Origin: Candidatus Saccharimonadota bacterium
Lineage (GTDB): Bacteria > Patescibacteriota > Saccharimonadia > Saccharimonadales > Saccharimonadaceae
Direction: 5' to 3'
Length of the DNA: 64,000 nt
Assembly (NCBI GenBank): GCA_017433855.1
Contig: JAFRGM010000004.1
Span: 103,187-167,186, forward strand
The translations under genes and the position numbers were made by a program. Positions 19,546-28,298 of this stretch are shown piece after piece (positions within the stretch are counted from its first letter, which is position 1; every line of letters begins with the position of its first letter). Under the pieces are notes generated by a model, which worked only from the letters and a program-made list of their open reading frames with translations, ran no database searches and was not told the origin of the DNA.

Positions 19546-19940
19546 GCTCTCACTCCTGCAAATTTTGCTGCCAAAACATCCGTATGCCACTTATCGCCTA
19601 GCATCACCGTTTGTTCTGGTCTAAAATGGTATTTGTCCATTGCCGCAGTTAATTTGCTGGACAATGGCTTCTTTGCCCACCACACACAAGGCACATCAAT
19701 TGGCTCACAAAATCTTTGCATCATTTTCTTGCGCCCGTTATTGGAGATGATCACAATCATAATTCCAGCTTTTTTACAATCGCTGATCCACTTTGCGAGT
19801 TCGTCCGCTGGTTCTTTCTCTGAGTGTAAGCGTAAAGTATTATCCAAATCACAGAGCAATAACTTTACGTTAGCATCCTTTAAGATTTTTGGCGTAACGT
19901 CTTCAAATTTTTCAAACTTTTTATCTGCATGTAGTAACAT
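19512..19940 (-). CDS. YqeG-family HAD phosphatase
   Basis: 142-residue HAD subfamily IIIA protein. Motif I is CDLDNTLRLH with both Asp residues, motif II is the Ser in IISNN, and motif IV is GDKWHTDVLAA. The YqeG type has been linked to phosphatidylglycerophosphate dephosphorylation in plants and cyanobacteria; its place between cdsA and pgsA makes a PGP phosphatase role a sensible inference. It overlaps pgsA by about 30 nt. Confidence 0.87.
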   Translation of the reverse strand: MLLHADKKFEKFEDVTPKILKDANVKLLLCDLDNTLRLHSEKEPADELAKWISDCKKAGIMIVIISNNGRKKMMQRFCEPIDVPCVWWAKKPLSSKLTAAMDKYHFRPEQTVMLGDKWHTDVLAAKFAGVRAWKVEPRKAVI

Positions 19941-19942
19941 TT

Positions 19943-20632
19943 TTATCCTATCATTAAACTAATAATTAACAAAACACTTGTAGTGAAGGCGGTAGAGTCA
20001 ATTCTGTCAAGAAAACCACCATGCCCCTCGTTTCCGCCCACTAAATTCTCCAAAATCCTGCAATACTTATTCTTAATAACAATTTCATTAGAATCCTTTA
20101 CGCCAAAGGTACGCTTCAGGTGACTCTCAAACAAGTCGCCAGCTAATGCGAGCGGCCCACATAATAGATATAAATAATCCGTCGCAAAAGCTCCCCGCAC
20201 CGCCATTAGAATTGTGACTAACCCAGTAGCGGTTATTAGCCCCAAAATCGTGCCTTCCCAAGTTTTATTTTTGGAGATTTTCGGAAACGGCCGCGCTGCG
20301 CCAAAAACTTTGCCACCAAAGATATTACCAAACACGTATGCAAAAATATCGTAGCCTGGTACACCTAAGATCACATACCAAAACTGAGACACGCTAGTCT
20401 GAGCCACGAAAATCACCCCACCTATCAAAAACAGCATTTCTAATGCCGCTAACACGATATTTATCGGCTGAGATTTTTTAGAAAAGAAACTGCAAAGCTC
20501 CACCGCGGCTACCACGCTAAATAATGTAAATAGAATCCTGAATGGTATCGCATCAAAGACATACAGCGACACAAGCGCTACGGCAAACATACCCACCGTC
20601 ACTATTGCTCGCACCTTAAAATTCTTACTCAT
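19943..20632 (-). CDS. cdsA: Phosphatidate cytidylyltransferase
   Basis: 229-residue polytopic membrane protein. The CdsA C-terminal signature is visible as AGDLFESHLKRTFGVKDS, with KNKTWEGT before it. It converts phosphatidic acid plus CTP to CDP-diacylglycerol. First gene of the cdsA-yqeG-pgsA-nrnA run. The -10 box is 6 nt before the ATG (leaderless) and lies close to that of the divergent acyl-AMP ligase. Confidence 0.92.
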   Translation of the reverse strand: MSKNFKVRAIVTVGMFAVALVSLYVFDAIPFRILFTLFSVVAAVELCSFFSKKSQPINIVLAALEMLFLIGGVIFVAQTSVSQFWYVILGVPGYDIFAYVFGNIFGGKVFGAARPFPKISKNKTWEGTILGLITATGLVTILMAVRGAFATDYLYLLCGPLALAGDLFESHLKRTFGVKDSNEIVIKNKYCRILENLVGGNEGHGGFLDRIDSTAFTTSVLLIISLMIG

Positions 20633-20638
20633 GTCTAA

Positions 20639-20674
20639 ATTATAACATATATTTTGGCTGGGTTATGCTACAAT
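20639..20674. promoter_or_regulatory. Divergent -10 boxes of cdsA and the acyl-AMP ligase
   Basis: Minus-strand TATAAT at 20644-20639, 6 nt before the cdsA ATG; plus-strand TACAAT at 20669-20674, 7 nt before ATG 20682. Both are leaderless type. The start codons are about 50 bp apart. Confidence 0.65.
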
Positions 20675-20681
20675 ATAAAGT

Positions 20682-22412
20682 ATGTTGGAGTTCATCTATC
20701 GCAAGCTCAAAAAGACCGTCCGTGCCATCGATATGCATATCGAGCGCCGCAAATATGGTTACATTGAGAAATTACCCAAAGACATTGAATATCCAGAGGG
20801 TGGATTATATGATGTGGTTTACGAATCTAGCTGCAAGTGGCCGCACAATACCGCTATAGAATATTACAGTTCTCAAGTCACCTACAAAGAGCTCATCAGA
20901 AAAATCGATCGCGTGGCTCGCTCTCTCAAGCAAATTGGTGTTCGAAAAGGCGACTACGTCACAGTATGTATGCCGAATACTCCAGAAGCGGTCTACATGT
21001 TCTATGCGATTAACGAAGTCGGTGCCATTGCAAATATGATTCATCCACTTTCTTCCGAGAAAGAAATCGAAGAATACATCAACAAGGCTCACTCCAAAGT
21101 TATGTTGGTGGTAGATATCACCTATCCCAAGGTGGAAAATATCATCAAGAATACTCCGCTCGAACAAGTGATTGTCGTATCGCCAACCCGCTCCATGGAT
21201 TTTATCGTACGCGCTATTTATCATCTCACTAAAGGTCGCAAGAACCACATCAAAAAGACTCAAATCATTACCACTTGGAATCATTTTTTGGCACAAGGCA
21301 GTAAGTTTGTCGGCAATCCACATGCGCGTGTCAACGCGAACGACCCAGCCGTAATTCTCTACTCTGGCGGCACTACAGGCAAACCAAAGGGCGTAGTCCT
21401 TACAAACCTCAATTTTAATTCGCAGGCCTTGGGCGCAAAATATCTCGTACCAGAATTACTAAAAACGCGTTACTCCATGCTTACCTTCCTGCCAAATTTT
21501 CATGCCTTTGGATTAGGGGTTTGCATGCACATTCCATTCTACTGTGGTATGCGCATCGTTTTAATTCCGCAGTTCAACGCCAAAAAACTAAAATCTTACA
21601 TCAAAAAGTTCCATATTAATATCCTAGTGGGTGTCCCTACAGTTTATGAGTATATGGCCAAAATAAAGTTTTCAGCACACGAGCTACGGCGTATCAAAGG
21701 TGCGGTTTCTGGCGGCGATATGGCTAGTCAGGCACTCAAAAAGGAAGTTAATCAATTCTTCCGCGACCATGGCTCCAAAGCTATGATACATAATGGCTAC
21801 GGACTTACCGAGGCTGCTGGGGGCATGGTTTTTTCGCCCGCTTCTATTGCGGCCGAGCAGGATGTCATTGGTTATCCACTGCCAGATAGCGAAGTTTTAA
21901 TTTTAGATCTAAAAACCCATCGGCCAGTCGGGCCCAATATTGATGGCGAGATCCTCGTTCGTGGGCTCACAGTTATGAAGGGGTATCTAGACAACAAAAA
22001 AGCCACAGACGATACCTTTATTACAATTGGCAACAAAAAATATCTCAAGACCGGAGATATCGGACACGTCGACGAACGTGGCGTTGTGTTTTTTAAAGCA
22101 CGCCTCAAGCGCTTAATTATCACGAATGGCTACAATGTTTATCCAGGCAACGTTGAATCCGTCACCATGAAGTCAAAATTAGTAGATAAATGTGCCTGCA
22201 TTGGCGTGCCAGACAAATTGCGCGGTGAAATTGTGCGCATCTATATTGTCCCAAAAGAGGGCACATCGGAGCACGCCATTCGTAAGGATTTAGCTAAGTT
22301 ATATCGCGAATATCTCGCCAAATACGAAATCCCACGCGAAATTAAAATTATCTCCGAGATTCCTAAGACGAAGCTCGGCAAAGTAGACTTTATAGCGCTC
22401 GCCAAACTCTAA
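20682..22412 (+). CDS. Acyl-CoA/acyl-AMP ligase (ANL superfamily)
   Basis: 576-residue adenylate-forming enzyme. AMP-binding P-loop LYSGGTTGKPKG, GYGLTEAAGG, KTGDIG and the C-terminal catalytic lysine region PKTKLGKVDF are present. The family activates fatty or other carboxylic acids to acyl-AMP and then acyl-CoA. With no fatty-acid synthesis genes seen here, it may activate scavenged fatty acids for the acyltransferase and CdsA/PgsA steps; that link is inference. An N-terminal amphipathic basic stretch may associate with the membrane. Confidence 0.88.
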   Translation: MLEFIYRKLKKTVRAIDMHIERRKYGYIEKLPKDIEYPEGGLYDVVYESSCKWPHNTAIEYYSSQVTYKELIRKIDRVARSLKQIGVRKGDYVTVCMPNTPEAVYMFYAINEVGAIANMIHPLSSEKEIEEYINKAHSKVMLVVDITYPKVENIIKNTPLEQVIVVSPTRSMDFIVRAIYHLTKGRKNHIKKTQIITTWNHFLAQGSKFVGNPHARVNANDPAVILYSGGTTGKPKGVVLTNLNFNSQALGAKYLVPELLKTRYSMLTFLPNFHAFGLGVCMHIPFYCGMRIVLIPQFNAKKLKSYIKKFHINILVGVPTVYEYMAKIKFSAHELRRIKGAVSGGDMASQALKKEVNQFFRDHGSKAMIHNGYGLTEAAGGMVFSPASIAAEQDVIGYPLPDSEVLILDLKTHRPVGPNIDGEILVRGLTVMKGYLDNKKATDDTFITIGNKKYLKTGDIGHVDERGVVFFKARLKRLIITNGYNVYPGNVESVTMKSKLVDKCACIGVPDKLRGEIVRIYIVPKEGTSEHAIRKDLAKLYREYLAKYEIPREIKIISEIPKTKLGKVDFIALAKL

Positions 22413-22478
22413 ACCAATCACTCGCACTGATGTAGTGACAAGCTCTGCCCTAGTATTTTGATGCAGGATTTTGTAGGT

Positions 22479-23084
22479 CTACAAGCTGGTGCGGTTTTCT
22501 AGTGCAGCGGAGAGCGTGATTTGATCCGCATACGACAGGTCAACACCTAGTGGCAAGCCTCGCGCCAGCCGAGTTATCTTTAGCGTCGGCTTGGACTCAT
22601 GTAAAATCTTTTCAAGTAGCAGCGCAGTGGATTCACCTTCTACTGATGGGTTCGTAGCGATAATCACTTCGCGCACATTGTCGCGTTCTAGCCTTTCGGT
22701 TAGCTCGCGAATATGCAATTGCTCCGGTGTAATACCATCAATCGGCGACAGCGCTCCCCCTAGCACATGATATACGCCCTTAAACCCTTTCGTTGCCTCA
22801 ATGGCATAAATATCAAGTGGCTCCTCTACCACAAGTATTGTGGATTTATCTCTACTTGGGTCTGTATACAGCGGCGACATCTCCTCATCGGCGTCAATTA
22901 GCGCAAAAGTTACCGGGCAAGATTTTACCCCGCTATGTAAATTACTCAAGGTCTCAGCAATCCCCTCCGCTATTTTCGGATTGGCCTTAAAAAGATAGTA
23001 CCCGTACCGTTCTGCTGTACGGGGACCAACGCCTGGTAACATCCCTAACGCATCAATTGCATCACTAAGAGCCTTTGGCAACAT
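22479..23084 (-). CDS. recR: Recombination mediator RecR, zinc finger degenerate
   Basis: 201-residue RecR with N-terminal helix-hairpin-helix (LGMLPGVGPRTAERY), a Toprim domain (ILVVEEPLDIYAIE) and the C-terminal Walker-B-like region (RLARGLPLGVDLSYAD). The normal four-Cys zinc finger between HhH and Toprim keeps only Cys56; the other positions are non-metal residues. RecR acts with RecF/RecO in loading RecA. The conserved-spacer promoter at 23102-23130 and a GAAAGGATAGGG leader precede it. Confidence 0.93.
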   Translation of the reverse strand: MLPKALSDAIDALGMLPGVGPRTAERYGYYLFKANPKIAEGIAETLSNLHSGVKSCPVTFALIDADEEMSPLYTDPSRDKSTILVVEEPLDIYAIEATKGFKGVYHVLGGALSPIDGITPEQLHIRELTERLERDNVREVIIATNPSVEGESTALLLEKILHESKPTLKITRLARGLPLGVDLSYADQITLSAALENRTSL

Positions 23085-23101
23085 AATTGCCCTATCCTTT
23101 C

Positions 23102-23130
23102 ATTATATCACACTTAAGCTAAAAAGTCAA
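23102..23130 (-). promoter_or_regulatory. Promoter of recR (conserved-spacer class)
   Basis: Minus strand: -35 TTGACT (23130-23125), 17-nt spacer starting TTTTAGC and ending TAAGTGTGA, -10 TATAAT (23107-23102). Confidence 0.75.
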
Positions 23131-23145
23131 GTTTACCCCTGTTAT

Positions 23146-23442
23146 CTAGAAACCCAAACCAGATAAACCGCCCATCAAAGGCTTCATTTTGTCAGTAGCA
23201 ATTTCCTGTGCCTTTGCGAAACCATCACGCATACAATTTTCAATCCAACGCTCTAGCTCGTGGATGTCATCTAGGTCAACCCTGCTCGGGTCAATTTTTA
23301 CTTTCTTTACCTTCAGCTCACCAGTAATCTGCACGGTTACTGCGCCATCGCCAGCCTCAACCTCTACGATTTCATTCTTAAGGTCTTTTTGCGCTTTGCG
23401 TAGTTGGTTCAATAATTTCATTTGGTCCAAAGTCTGTCCCAT
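23146..23442 (-). CDS. ybaB: YbaB/EbfC-family nucleoid-associated protein
   Basis: 98 residues. Helix (QMKLLNQLRKAQKDLKNE), central beta-strands with VTVQITGELKVKKVKID, and a C-terminal helix ending MGGLSGLGF match the YbaB family, dimeric DNA-binding proteins usually encoded with recR. It lies just upstream of recR here, with the recR promoter between. It is very close to the preceding membrane-protein gene and likely cotranscribed with it. Confidence 0.9.
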   Translation of the reverse strand: MGQTLDQMKLLNQLRKAQKDLKNEIVEVEAGDGAVTVQITGELKVKKVKIDPSRVDLDDIHELERWIENCMRDGFAKAQEIATDKMKPLMGGLSGLGF

Positions 23443-23451
23443 GTCACTCCT

Positions 23452-24885
23452 TTATTCTGTTTTACGGTATAGATATATTATATCAGACTTTTCTTTCATT
23501 GACGAGGTAATAATTTGCTCTAGCTTATAGTTTGGGTTATCAGTTGTGCCGTATAGCACAGCCATGCCTTCTGTGCGTACCTCATCGGTACTCCCCACAA
23601 TCGTCAAATCTGTCGAATCTTCCAGTATTTTATAAAAATCATAATGGTCACTCACGACCAAAGTTTCGTCTTTTAGGTGAGCGTGGATGATATTAAGATC
23701 ATATCGGTATTCATTAGCTACGCTTGGGTTATAACGGTAACCGTAGACATATTGCAACAAACTTGGCACCAACATTACGGAAAACAGAATCGCAAGCGGC
23801 AAAAAACCCGCAATGCGTGCATAGGGATTCTCTGGAAATAACCCGTACCATTTTTCCAACAAATATTTCAAACCGTGCGCCACTAAAATAGCGATTGGCA
23901 AAATGAAAAACACGATTGCGCTCGGGTTAAACCCAGCAATAATCAATGTAAACACCAGAAGCAGTGAGGCAATAGAGTTTCTGGAAGCGAAAAAACCTTT
24001 CGTGGTACTAAATAACCCGATTAGTGCTAAGGCAAAAATTGGCAAACTCATTAGTGGCGCCAAAAACACACTTACAACCTTACCTTGCCAAGAAAATACC
24101 GGTGATAAAGCAGCCCAGATATTTGAGAAAAAGCTACTCGGCTCAAAATTCTTTGCAAATAGTAATTCCATAATTGTATCCGGCCGGCTTACAATGTTCA
24201 TACCAAGTAGTATGGTGCCACCGATAATTACTAAAATCACCAGCCCAAGTGGAATCTTGGGTAGACTCTTTACTACAAATCTAAGATGTGGTTGCATCAA
24301 TACGAACAACACGCAGAAAATTGCAAAATACACCATATATGGCGTAAAGATGGCAAAAAGCAGTGCCACTGCAAAAAGGAACGAATAAAGCGGCTTTGGG
24401 CGCTTCTCCCCTTGAATCTTAGAACCAAGCCAAAGAAGCAATGTCGGCCAAAACACCACCATAATTAGGGGTGTTCCCGACCCCGCCAAAAACAAAAATG
24501 GCGTAGATAGAACCACTAGACATGACGCCAGTAACGAAACATTGTTTTTGAACCAGCGATTTAGCACCAATATCAAAAGTAGACCGAGGCACAAACCTAT
24601 AATAATGCTTGGCAGTTTGATGGCATAAGGTGTTAGACCAAAGACTACAATCGACAGTTTTTGCAATAAACGATAAGGCAAATCTACTAAATCGCCGGTA
24701 AGAGGAGCATCAAAATCTAGAGCGTAGGAACTTACTGCGGATTGAATCTCCCCCTCAGACAAACCATACTGAGCAACTAACGGCATACCAAACAGCAGAC
24801 CCACAAAAGCCAAGCCGAGCAATGCATAACCAATTACAAACCGATGTTTGTATAGAAAGAGTCTAGAAATAATTATTTTCTTCAC
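23452..24885 (-). CDS. Polytopic membrane protein, GT-C glycosyltransferase-like
   Basis: 477 residues, about ten or more membrane helices, and a soluble C-terminal part. The first loop reads SEGEIQSAVSSYALDFDAPLTGDLVDLPYRL, with acidic residues placed as in GT-C (PMT/ArnT-type) lipid-linked sugar transferases, followed by PYAIKLPSIIIGL. It is probably a polyprenyl-phosphate-sugar-dependent transferase of the cell envelope; acceptor and donor unknown. The start is GTG, 6 nt after TATAAT, a leaderless promoter located in the end of dnaB. Confidence 0.6.
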   Translation of the reverse strand: MKKIIISRLFLYKHRFVIGYALLGLAFVGLLFGMPLVAQYGLSEGEIQSAVSSYALDFDAPLTGDLVDLPYRLLQKLSIVVFGLTPYAIKLPSIIIGLCLGLLLILVLNRWFKNNVSLLASCLVVLSTPFLFLAGSGTPLIMVVFWPTLLLWLGSKIQGEKRPKPLYSFLFAVALLFAIFTPYMVYFAIFCVLFVLMQPHLRFVVKSLPKIPLGLVILVIIGGTILLGMNIVSRPDTIMELLFAKNFEPSSFFSNIWAALSPVFSWQGKVVSVFLAPLMSLPIFALALIGLFSTTKGFFASRNSIASLLLVFTLIIAGFNPSAIVFFILPIAILVAHGLKYLLEKWYGLFPENPYARIAGFLPLAILFSVMLVPSLLQYVYGYRYNPSVANEYRYDLNIIHAHLKDETLVVSDHYDFYKILEDSTDLTIVGSTDEVRTEGMAVLYGTTDNPNYKLEQIITSSMKEKSDIIYLYRKTE

Positions 24886-24897
24886 TATTCTATTATA

Positions 24898-26265
24898 CTA
24901 TTCTTCTCGTGTTTTATCAAGCGACATAAAACGTAGTAGTTCTGGGTGGAAGTATAATTCAATCTTGCCGATGGCGCCATGACGGTGCTTTTGCACTAGC
25001 AACTCGGTAATATGCGTTTCCTCATAATTATCATCATTTTGACGGTAATAATCTGGGCGGTGCAAAAACATCACAAGGTCAGCGTCCTGCTCAATGGAGC
25101 CAGACTCACGCAAATCGGATAGCACTGGTCGTGGATCATCACGCCCGGTAACGTTACGTGATAGCTGCGCCAAAGCAATCACTGGTATTTCAAGTTCACG
25201 CGCCAAAATCTTTAGGCCACGCGATATCTCCGTCACCTCTTGCACACGCTGCCCCTTATAGCGGTCGGAGCCTTGAATCAACGTCAAGTAGTCTACAATC
25301 ACAATACCAATATCGTGATCGTGTGCTGCGCGTCGGGCCTTATTGCGTAAGTCCATAATAGTCATTGAGCTAGTATCATCAATGTAAATTGGTAGCTCAT
25401 CCATTTCACCCATAGCATCATTAATGCGTGAAAATTCATCATCAGTGAGGTTGCCAGTACGCATCTTCCAGTTGTCTACGCCAGATACATCCGAAATCAT
25501 CCGATCCACAATTTCATTGGCCGCCATCTCCATCGAAAAGAACAGCACCCCACGATTATTAATGCTTGCAATGTTATAGGCTAAGTTCTGCGCAAAAGTT
25601 GTCTTACCCATTGCTGGACGTGCACCAATAATAATTAAATCACCCTTCTGGAAACCAGCCGTTTTCTTATCGAGATCGCGAAACCCAGTTTTAAGACCTC
25701 GGAGTGCACCCTTATTTTTGTGTAACTCTTCAATTCTATCGAACGCATCTGCAAGCAGCTTGTCCATCGGTGTATAGTCGGTCTTGATGATTTTATCAGA
25801 AACCTCAAAAAGCTTCTTTTCTGCAGCACCCACAAGGTCGCTCACATTAGCATCTTCCTCGTAAGCCTTTTCAACAATCTCGGTGCCAGCCTCAATTAGG
25901 CGCCGCCTGGTCGAGGCTCGTTCTATAATCTCAGCATAAGCTCTTGCGTGTGATGCTGCGGGTACAAAATTAGAAAGCTCCGTCAAATATGGCGCCCCAC
26001 CAATACCTTTGAGCTGTTTTGAACGTTTTAACTCGGAAGTAATAGTAAGTAGGTCGATTGGCTGATGTTGGTCATATAAATCCAGCATCGTTTTATAAAT
26101 TATTTGATGCTTTTCATCATAAAAATCATTCGGCCGTACTATATTTAGTACATCCGTCAAGGCTTTTTCCGAAATCATTACCGCACCAAGTAAAGATTTT
26201 TCAGCCACAATGTCCTGTGGTGGTATTCTGCCACTACGATTAGAACGGGTCGTCTCCTCCATCAT
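24898..26265 (-). CDS. dnaB: Replicative DNA helicase DnaB
   Basis: 455-residue DnaB: N-terminal helical domain (PPQDIVAEKSLLGAVMI), linker, and RecA-like domain with Walker A GARPAMGKT, Walker B IVIVDYLTLIQ, and LSDLRESGSIEQDADLV. It unwinds the fork as a hexamer. No intein is seen. A GGGAGGTGAGG site precedes the ATG, which overlaps the dnaX end, so the two are coupled. Confidence 0.97.
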   Translation of the reverse strand: MMEETTRSNRSGRIPPQDIVAEKSLLGAVMISEKALTDVLNIVRPNDFYDEKHQIIYKTMLDLYDQHQPIDLLTITSELKRSKQLKGIGGAPYLTELSNFVPAASHARAYAEIIERASTRRRLIEAGTEIVEKAYEEDANVSDLVGAAEKKLFEVSDKIIKTDYTPMDKLLADAFDRIEELHKNKGALRGLKTGFRDLDKKTAGFQKGDLIIIGARPAMGKTTFAQNLAYNIASINNRGVLFFSMEMAANEIVDRMISDVSGVDNWKMRTGNLTDDEFSRINDAMGEMDELPIYIDDTSSMTIMDLRNKARRAAHDHDIGIVIVDYLTLIQGSDRYKGQRVQEVTEISRGLKILARELEIPVIALAQLSRNVTGRDDPRPVLSDLRESGSIEQDADLVMFLHRPDYYRQNDDNYEETHITELLVQKHRHGAIGKIELYFHPELLRFMSLDKTREE

Positions 26266-27646
26266 TTTTTACCTCACCTCCCATTATATCAGACATTTTT
26301 GAAATTACGTCGTCTTTGTTGATATTTTTATATTCGTTATAATCATGGATTATCACTTTTAACCCATCGGCCGCATCAATTAGTATTTTTTTGTGAGCGT
26401 CTTTCGATAAACTTATTTGGGTAAAACTCTTATTTGGATAAATATTCAAAGTATCCTTAGTGGCAATATATTTACAATTTTCAACCTGTGTCCCCACACC
26501 GCTATCGGCAGATTTCACTCTTCCCACAAACTCCGCCCAGTTGAAATTTACGCTAGGTAGATTTGGAGTTGATGGTGGGGTGTCCACGTCTCGGCTTGGG
26601 GGATTTCGGAGCGCGGCAGCGCGAGAATTAGCGCCGTCCGCCCGTGGCGACGGGCCGGACGGACGCGACCCCAAGCGAGAGGTGGATACCTCTGCAACCT
26701 GCTTCTCTACACTCGGCGTAACTTTGTCCGGATACAGCGCCACTAGTAACTTCGCTTCTGCATAAGGCGCTTTTACGTCTGGTAGTTTCGCCAGCAATGG
26801 CAAAAGTTGTGCCTCTGGCTGCGCTACAATTCTAGCAATCATCTCCTCTACCAAGGTTTCAACCTTGACACCAGACTGCAAAAGCTCTTTCAGTGCACTT
26901 GTTGTAGCGTCAAAAGCTCCACTCTTGTAATCTTCCAGTAAAGTCTGTATCTTTTCTTCACCCGGCAAACCCATTACTGATACTACTAAATCTTTCGTAA
27001 TCTCACCGTCGGATAAAGTAGAAATCTGATCCAGTAGTGACAAAGAATCCCGGAATGAACCGCCACCGCGTCGTACGATTATTTGGAGCGCATCATCAGC
27101 TATTTTAATACCTTCCGAGTCGCAGATTTTCTTTAGGTGCTTAAACATTACTGCTTCATCTGCCAGCTTAAAGGTGAAAGTCTGTGCACGGGATGTAATT
27201 GTTACTGGCACCTTATAGGCATCCGTTGTAGCCATTATAAAAATTACGTGCTGAGGCGGCTCTTCTAAGGTTTTTAGGAGCGCATTAAAGGCCTCTTTCG
27301 TCAACATGTGCACTTCATCGATAATGTAAACTTTATACTTACCACTAGTTGGAGCAATTGCAACCTTTTCGCGTAGTTCCCTAATGTTATCAATACCACG
27401 ATTGCTAGCGCCATCAATCTCAATAATGTCAACATAGTCATCTTCTAGCTCATACTTGAAACCATTTACCTCATGTGCTAAAATTCGTGCAACGCTAGTC
27501 TTGCCGCAACCTCTTGGCCCCACAAAAAGATAGGCATGGCTTACCCTACCATTTTTAAGTGCACTACTAAGTGGCCCTACAACCTGGTCCTGTCCAATAA
27601 CGTCGGCTAATTTAGTTGGCCTATACTTCCGGTAGAGTGATTTCAT
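26240..27646 (-). CDS. dnaX: DNA polymerase III subunit gamma/tau with an in-frame palindromic insertion
   Basis: 468-residue DnaX clamp-loader ATPase. Walker A GPRGCGKT is at 43-50, Walker B is VYIIDEVHML, sensor 1 is IMATTD. The zinc finger normally inserted after the Walker A helix (about four Cys) is missing: the chain goes straight from HEVNG to VDIIEIDGASNRGID. In the linker before the C-terminal domain, about 34 Arg/Ser/Pro-rich residues (from VSTSRLGS to SRDVDT) are encoded by the palindrome at 26584-26685. The start ATG overlaps the stop of the upstream gene (ATGA). Confidence 0.95.
   Translation of the reverse strand: MKSLYRKYRPTKLADVIGQDQVVGPLSSALKNGRVSHAYLFVGPRGCGKTSVARILAHEVNGFKYELEDDYVDIIEIDGASNRGIDNIRELREKVAIAPTSGKYKVYIIDEVHMLTKEAFNALLKTLEEPPQHVIFIMATTDAYKVPVTITSRAQTFTFKLADEAVMFKHLKKICDSEGIKIADDALQIIVRRGGGSFRDSLSLLDQISTLSDGEITKDLVVSVMGLPGEEKIQTLLEDYKSGAFDATTSALKELLQSGVKVETLVEEMIARIVAQPEAQLLPLLAKLPDVKAPYAEAKLLVALYPDKVTPSVEKQVAEVSTSRLGSRPSGPSPRADGANSRAAALRNPPSRDVDTPPSTPNLPSVNFNWAEFVGRVKSADSGVGTQVENCKYIATKDTLNIYPNKSFTQISLSKDAHKKILIDAADGLKVIIHDYNEYKNINKDDVISKMSDIMGGEVKNDGGDDPF
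26584..26685 (-). repeat. GC-rich palindromic element inside dnaX
   Basis: 102 bp with outer arms CCACGTCTCGGCTTGGGG and CCCCAAGCGAGAGGTGG, an inner arm pair near GGAGCGC, and a core stem CGTCCG-CCCGT, loop GGCG, ACGGG-CCGGACG at 26635-26661. It is homologous to the elements at 10871 and 2455. The conserved core is read here as Pro-Ser-Pro-Arg, a different frame from trmD. Confidence 0.85.
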
Positions 27647-28164
27647 AGTGCAGCTTCAACCGCCGCCCAAGTTGCGTCGTCGTTGCTGGCCGGAATCGTC
27701 ACCGACACCTGCGACCCTTCGTGTAATCTGAAATAAGTTACTGAAGCATACAAAATCTGGTACTCTTTACCTGCCACCTCTACAAAGTATTTATCGTCAT
27801 GATGAGTCAGAGTCACAATTACGGTCTTGCGTTCTACCGGCCCGATTTGCTTATACGTAAACTTGCCATCATCCGAAATGGTGAGCTTCATAATATCGCC
27901 CTCTACGAGCTTAGACTTTGAAGCATAATTGGCCGGCACTGGATAATTCTTACCATCTGGGCCAATCATAATTTGTCCATCAAAAATCCCCTCAATCACC
28001 TTGCCCTCAGGCCCAGAAACAATGGTTTCTCTAGGTGTAGTAATGGTATTTCCGTCACCCAAAATAGAAATCAAAAGCTCTTTAGCTGCAGCAAGATTAG
28101 TTTCCGCATCAGTTATCAACCCCCGCAAACGTTTTATTTGTTTTTCTGGTATTTCAGACATCAC
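27643..28164 (-). CDS. Conserved uncharacterised protein upstream of dnaX
   Basis: 173 residues: an N-terminal coiled-coil-like helix (IPEKQIKRLRGLITDAETNLAAAKELL) followed by beta-rich domains, with EGIFDGQIMIGPDGKNYPVP and ASKSKLVEGDIMKLTISDDG. I recall similar proteins next to dnaX in other CPR genomes; no function is known to me. No signal or membrane segment. The stop TGA overlaps the dnaX ATG, so coupling to the clamp loader suggests a DNA or RNA related role (inference). Promoter near 28200 (TTGACT, TATAAT). Confidence 0.75.
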   Translation of the reverse strand: MMSEIPEKQIKRLRGLITDAETNLAAAKELLISILGDGNTITTPRETIVSGPEGKVIEGIFDGQIMIGPDGKNYPVPANYASKSKLVEGDIMKLTISDDGKFTYKQIGPVERKTVIVTLTHHDDKYFVEVAGKEYQILYASVTYFRLHEGSQVSVTIPASNDDATWAAVEAAL

Positions 28165-28298
28165 CTCGCGTTCCTGTCTATGTATAGTATTAATATTATA
28201 TTATACCTTCACCACCCAAAAGTCAATAATCTTTTGGTAAAGTTTTCCACCAAATTAACAGTGGTAGAACGCAAAATGTTGTAAATTTTACAATAAGC